In this document: positions 60,558-64,000 of the stretch, piece by piece
How the letters are laid out: every line of letters begins with the position of its first letter
Position numbering within the stretch: position 1 is the first letter of the stretch
Program-made: the position numbers and the translations under genes
DNA from: an uncultured Thalassotalea sp.
Lineage (GTDB): Bacteria > Pseudomonadota > Gammaproteobacteria > Enterobacterales > Alteromonadaceae
DNA: 64,000 bases
Assembly (NCBI GenBank): GCA_947502355.1
Contig: CANMZP010000003.1
Span: forward strand, 62,001-126,000
Direction: 5' to 3'
The notes under the pieces: generated by a model
Told to the model about the DNA's origin: nothing
Seen by the model: only the letters and a program-made list of their open reading frames with translations
Databases searched by the model: none

Positions 60558-63500
60558 ATGCTTTTTAACGGAAATCTGGTCACCGAAGACCCTATTCGCC
60601 AACAAATTAGAAACCATTATCGATGCGATGAAAACGCCATCCTTGAACATTTGCTACCTCACGCTGAAATCGGAGCCAATGCTCGCTCAAGAGCTTGGGA
60701 AAGAGCCCGCCAACTGGTGGTACAAATCCGTAAAGACCAAGAAGGTAAAGGCGGCGTTGATGCCCTATTAAATGAATTTGCCTTATCCACCGAAGAAGGT
60801 GTGGTCTTAATGTGTCTGGCCGAAGCATTATTGCGTGTACCGGATAAATTAACCGCAGATAACCTTATTCGTGACAAACTAGCCGAAGGCGACTGGAGCT
60901 CACATATTGGCAACAGTGATTCGATTTTTGTTAACGCGTCATCATGGGGATTGCTGTTTACTGGCAAGCTAGTAAATTACTCAGACGAAAATAAAAAAGA
61001 ACAATTTGGTTTATTAAAGAAAACCGTTGGCCGTCTAGGTGAGCCGGTGATTCGTAAAGCCGTACGCTTTGCCATGCAAATCATGGGTACCCAGTTTGTT
61101 ATGGGTAAAACCGTTGATGCCGCCGTAAATCGAGCGGTAAAAACCGAAGCAAAAGGTTACACCTACTCCTACGACATGTTAGGTGAAGGTGCCCGTACCA
61201 TGGCAGATGCAGACCGTTACTTTAATAGTTACTTAGCAGCCATTGAAGTGATCGGTAAAGCGGCTAAAGGTCGTGGCCCACAAAAAAGCCCAGGCATTTC
61301 AATTAAATTATCCGCTATTCACCCTCGTTATGAGTTTACTCACCGCGACCGTGTTATTGAAGAATTAGTACCTCGCCTTAAGCAATTAGCCATGGCAGCA
61401 AAGGCCCATAATATTGGCTTTACGGTTGATGCCGAAGAAGCGGATCGGTTGGACATTTCACTTGATGTTATTGGCGCCGTATTTGCCGACAAAGACCTTG
61501 ATGGTTGGGATGGTTTTGGTATGGCCGTACAAGCCTACTTAAAGCGTGCTTATTTCGTTATTGACTGGATCCGTGAGCAAACGGTAGCAGCAGGTCGCCA
61601 AATGATGGTGCGTTTGGTAAAAGGCGCTTACTGGGACAGCGAAATTAAAGAAGCTCAAGTGGAAGGCTACCATGACTTTCCGGTATTCTCACAAAAACCA
61701 TCTACGGATGTTTCGTACCATGCCTGTGCGCAAAAATTATTAGCTTATCGTGACAGTATTTACCCACAATTTGCAACGCACAATGCCTACACCGTTGCCA
61801 CCATCTTAGAAATGACCAATGACTATTCTGGTTTTGAATTCCAACGATTACACGGTATGGGTGAATCACTTTATGATCAGGTGGTTACCAATGAGAAAGT
61901 ACCTTGTCGAGTATACGCCCCAGTTGGTGAGCACGCGGACTTACTCGCTTACCTTGTACGTCGCTTATTGGAAAATGGTGCCAACAGCTCATTCGTTAAT
62001 AACATTGTTGATGAGAACATTCCGGTAGAGTCGTTACTTATTGACCCAGTTGAGCAAGTGCAAAGCTGGCAAAACAAATATAACGCGCAAATTCCACAAT
62101 CAATTGAAATTTATGGTGATGAACGTGCCAACTCAAAAGGCATCGACTTAACCACCATCGATGAAATCACCGAGATGCGCAGCAACCTAAATAACTGGTT
62201 TGAACAAGCGTCACAGTCAAAAGCCATTGACGGTGCAATGCCGGTAACAAACCCGGCTAATCACAACGAAGTGATTGGTTACTTACAGCATGCCAACAGC
62301 GACGACATGCAACTCATCTTGGCGAAAGCCAATGATGCGTTTGCCGACTGGTCAAAAGTAGATGTAAACATTCGTGCAGAACTGCTTAACAAAGTGGCCG
62401 ATGCCTTAGAAGCTAATCGTGATGAACTGATAGCACTCTGTATAAAAGAAGCAGGTAAAATCCCTGTTGATGGTGTTGCCGAAGTTCGTGAAGCGGTAGA
62501 TTTTTGTCGCTATTACGCAGCGCGTGCCAACGAAATGTTAACCGACTCAACGCTGCAATCGCGTGGTGTTGTGCTTTGTATCAGCCCGTGGAATTTCCCA
62601 TTAGCCATCTTTTTAGGTCAGGTAGCGGCGGCAATCGTAACGGGTAACACCGTTATTGCTAAACCAGCGGAACAAACCAGTTTAATAGCTTTGCGCACCA
62701 TTGAATTAATGCATGAATGTGGCTTACCTGAAGGGGTTGTTGTTCCGGTTATTGCTCGAGGCAGTCAAGTCGGTGCTCACATTGTCCCTGATGAACGTAT
62801 TCAAGCGATTATGTTTACTGGTTCAACGGAAACTGGGACTTGGATTTCGCAAAAACTGGCCGAACGAACTGGCGAGCCGGTACCACTTATTGCTGAAACA
62901 GGTGGCCAAAACTGTATGATCGTTGACTCTACGGCTTTACCGGAGCAGGTTGTCGATGATGTTATCGCTTCTGGTTTTCAAAGTGCCGGTCAGCGCTGTT
63001 CAGCGCTTCGAGTATTGTTTGTGCAAGAAGATGTGGCTGATAAAGTGATCAGCATGATCAAAGGTGCCATGGCCGAGTTGCATGTTGGTGATCCAGCACT
63101 GCTTAGCACCGATGTGGGTCCGGTTATCGATGAAAAAGCATTAAACGCATTGAATGCACATGCAACCTACTTAAAAGACAAAGCCAAATTGCATTATGAA
63201 TGTGCCATGCCAGAAATGGGCGATAAAGGTCATTATTTCTTTACCCCAAAACTATATGAGATCAGTGATTTATCGGTACTGCAAAAAGAAGTATTTGGTC
63301 CATGTGTGCATGTTATTCGTTTTAAAGCCGCCGATATCGAAAACGTAATTGAGCAAATCAATGGCACAGGTTTTGGTTTAACCATGGGTATTCATACCCG
63401 TATCGAAGAAAAAAGCAAATACTTGGCCGAACGTTCACGTGCCGGTAATGTTTACGTTAACCGCAATATGATTGGTGCCGTTGTTGGTGTGCAACCATTT

Positions 63501-64000
63501 GGTGGCCGTGGTTTATCAGGTACCGGCCCTAAAGCAGGTGGCCCTCTGTATTTAACGCGTCTTGTTAAAGAAGCAACAAGCAACGTCGATAAGCAATTAA
63601 CAAGCGAAGAAGCGGCCCTGTTGGATGCAAAATTTGCTGAATACGCCAACTCGGCTTGGAAAATCAGTGCTAATTTGCAAACGGCTAAAAACGATGAATT
63701 AAAGTGGCGTGATACGCCGGTGCATGTTCGTGTTTCCATCGCCCGTCAGCTATTAGCACAAATAGCCAAGCAAAACCTAGCGGTTCAGCAAGATTCTCTT
63801 GAAGACGTACTGGCATCAGCTCGTAAGCAATTAACCTTAATTGAAAAAGAGATGACCAACCCAATCACACTCCCAGGACCTACAGGTGAGTCGAACAAGC
63901 TTTATCTTGAAACGCGCGGTGTACTTGCCTGTATTCGCGATAAAGACACCAGCTTTGAGTTTTGGTTAGTGTCTATCGTTTCGGCATTAGCCACAGGCAA
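60558..64000 (+). CDS. putA: Bifunctional proline dehydrogenase / P5C dehydrogenase PutA (3' end outside window)
   Basis: An open frame of at least 1147 codons, cut by the window edge; family length is about 1,050-1,300. It oxidises proline to glutamate. The start MLFNGNLVTEDPIRQQIRNH enters directly the arm/alpha domain, so there is no ribbon-helix-helix repressor domain. The proline dehydrogenase barrel includes SPGISIKLSAIHPRYEF, RLVKGAYWDSEIKEA and RVYAPVGEHADLLAYLVRRL. The aldehyde dehydrogenase part includes ISPWNFPLAIFLGQVAAAIV, MFTGSTETG, the catalytic Cys in SAGQRCSALRV and Glu in AETGGQN. Membrane-associated, it passes electrons to quinone. The divergent Lrp-type gene is its likely regulator. 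Confidence 0.95.
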   Translation, partial: MLFNGNLVTEDPIRQQIRNHYRCDENAILEHLLPHAEIGANARSRAWERARQLVVQIRKDQEGKGGVDALLNEFALSTEEGVVLMCLAEALLRVPDKLTADNLIRDKLAEGDWSSHIGNSDSIFVNASSWGLLFTGKLVNYSDENKKEQFGLLKKTVGRLGEPVIRKAVRFAMQIMGTQFVMGKTVDAAVNRAVKTEAKGYTYSYDMLGEGARTMADADRYFNSYLAAIEVIGKAAKGRGPQKSPGISIKLSAIHPRYEFTHRDRVIEELVPRLKQLAMAAKAHNIGFTVDAEEADRLDISLDVIGAVFADKDLDGWDGFGMAVQAYLKRAYFVIDWIREQTVAAGRQMMVRLVKGAYWDSEIKEAQVEGYHDFPVFSQKPSTDVSYHACAQKLLAYRDSIYPQFATHNAYTVATILEMTNDYSGFEFQRLHGMGESLYDQVVTNEKVPCRVYAPVGEHADLLAYLVRRLLENGANSSFVNNIVDENIPVESLLIDPVEQVQSWQNKYNAQIPQSIEIYGDERANSKGIDLTTIDEITEMRSNLNNWFEQASQSKAIDGAMPVTNPANHNEVIGYLQHANSDDMQLILAKANDAFADWSKVDVNIRAELLNKVADALEANRDELIALCIKEAGKIPVDGVAEVREAVDFCRYYAARANEMLTDSTLQSRGVVLCISPWNFPLAIFLGQVAAAIVTGNTVIAKPAEQTSLIALRTIELMHECGLPEGVVVPVIARGSQVGAHIVPDERIQAIMFTGSTETGTWISQKLAERTGEPVPLIAETGGQNCMIVDSTALPEQVVDDVIASGFQSAGQRCSALRVLFVQEDVADKVISMIKGAMAELHVGDPALLSTDVGPVIDEKALNALNAHATYLKDKAKLHYECAMPEMGDKGHYFFTPKLYEISDLSVLQKEVFGPCVHVIRFKAADIENVIEQINGTGFGLTMGIHTRIEEKSKYLAERSRAGNVYVNRNMIGAVVGVQPFGGRGLSGTGPKAGGPLYLTRLVKEATSNVDKQLTSEEAALLDAKFAEYANSAWKISANLQTAKNDELKWRDTPVHVRVSIARQLLAQIAKQNLAVQQDSLEDVLASARKQLTLIEKEMTNPITLPGPTGESNKLYLETRGVLACIRDKDTSFEFWLVSIVSALATG

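Noticed and set aside
60607-60967. ORFs antisense to the start of putA
   Set aside because: They overlap a highly conserved gene and have no independent support.

Overview
The window looks like a chromosomal segment of a marine gammaproteobacterium in or near the Colwelliaceae (Thalassotalea/Colwellia type). This rests on the AT-rich sequence, the many families typical of Alteromonadales and Vibrionales (DUF3541, DUF3581, DUF2986, DUF3010, DUF2496/YbaM, VF530), the large TonB-dependent receptor paired with a pullulanase, and the gene styles throughout. No rRNA, tRNA, CRISPR array, prophage or intact insertion sequence was seen. The assignment is inference from family content, not from a database search.

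Layout. 1-3.7 kb: an Nramp-type transporter with an altered metal site, a Cof-type HAD phosphatase, a YkvA protein and a VF530 protein. 4.0-6.9 kb: a decayed nitrous oxide reductase locus, in which nosR is cut by two in-frame stop codons and the start of nosZ is joined in frame to the end of nosL. 7.3-12.1 kb: a pseudopilin, then SRAP, AsmA-like and RNase H genes enclosed by two inverted 311-bp copies of a MITE-like element. 12.2-19.5 kb: a starch-use operon (TonB receptor, then lipoprotein pullulanase) with a LacI-type palindrome upstream. 20-23.5 kb: a glycine-zipper protein, the upp-uraA uracil salvage pair and a DUF4202 protein. 23.6-25.9 kb: a PAS-GGDEF-EAL protein and DUF2986. 26.0-33.2 kb: a tight six-gene minus-strand operon combining a retropepsin-like lipoprotein, a 7TM inactive transglutaminase, an ATP-grasp peptide ligase, an M3 peptidase and two secreted DUF3541 paralogues. 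This operon is the best candidate here for an undescribed system.

33.4-41.6 kb is mostly housekeeping and accessory single genes (YbaM, NSS transporter, rRNA-type methyltransferase, LysE exporter, exported ATP-dependent DNA ligase, PGPGW protein, DUF3581, a His-rich DUF3300 protein). 41.8-45.4 kb holds a PepSY / response regulator / histidine kinase operon. It is divergent from a choice-of-anchor-H-like surface protein whose promoter region carries a PhoP-style direct repeat. 45.4-52.4 kb: GIY-YIG protein, ArfB, DUF2797, and two DUF885 lipoprotein peptidase-like genes around DUF3010. 52.6-58.3 kb: ThrE exporter, NRDE/TANGO2, SDR dehydrogenase and COG3618-type lactonase in one plus-strand run, facing an enolase-superfamily dehydratase and a class II aldolase. 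Together the last four look like a non-phosphorylative sugar or sugar-acid pathway.

58.4-64 kb: an L,D-transpeptidase beside an Lpp-like lipoprotein, its likely type of acceptor, with unusual short tandem repeats at both 3' ends. These are followed by an Lrp/AsnC regulator divergent from a putA that runs off the window and lacks the N-terminal DNA-binding domain found in enterobacterial PutA. Several start codons were moved from the longest ORF to an internal ATG with a good ribosome binding site, and two small genes (47-aa membrane protein, 54-aa YbaM) are described from direct reading.
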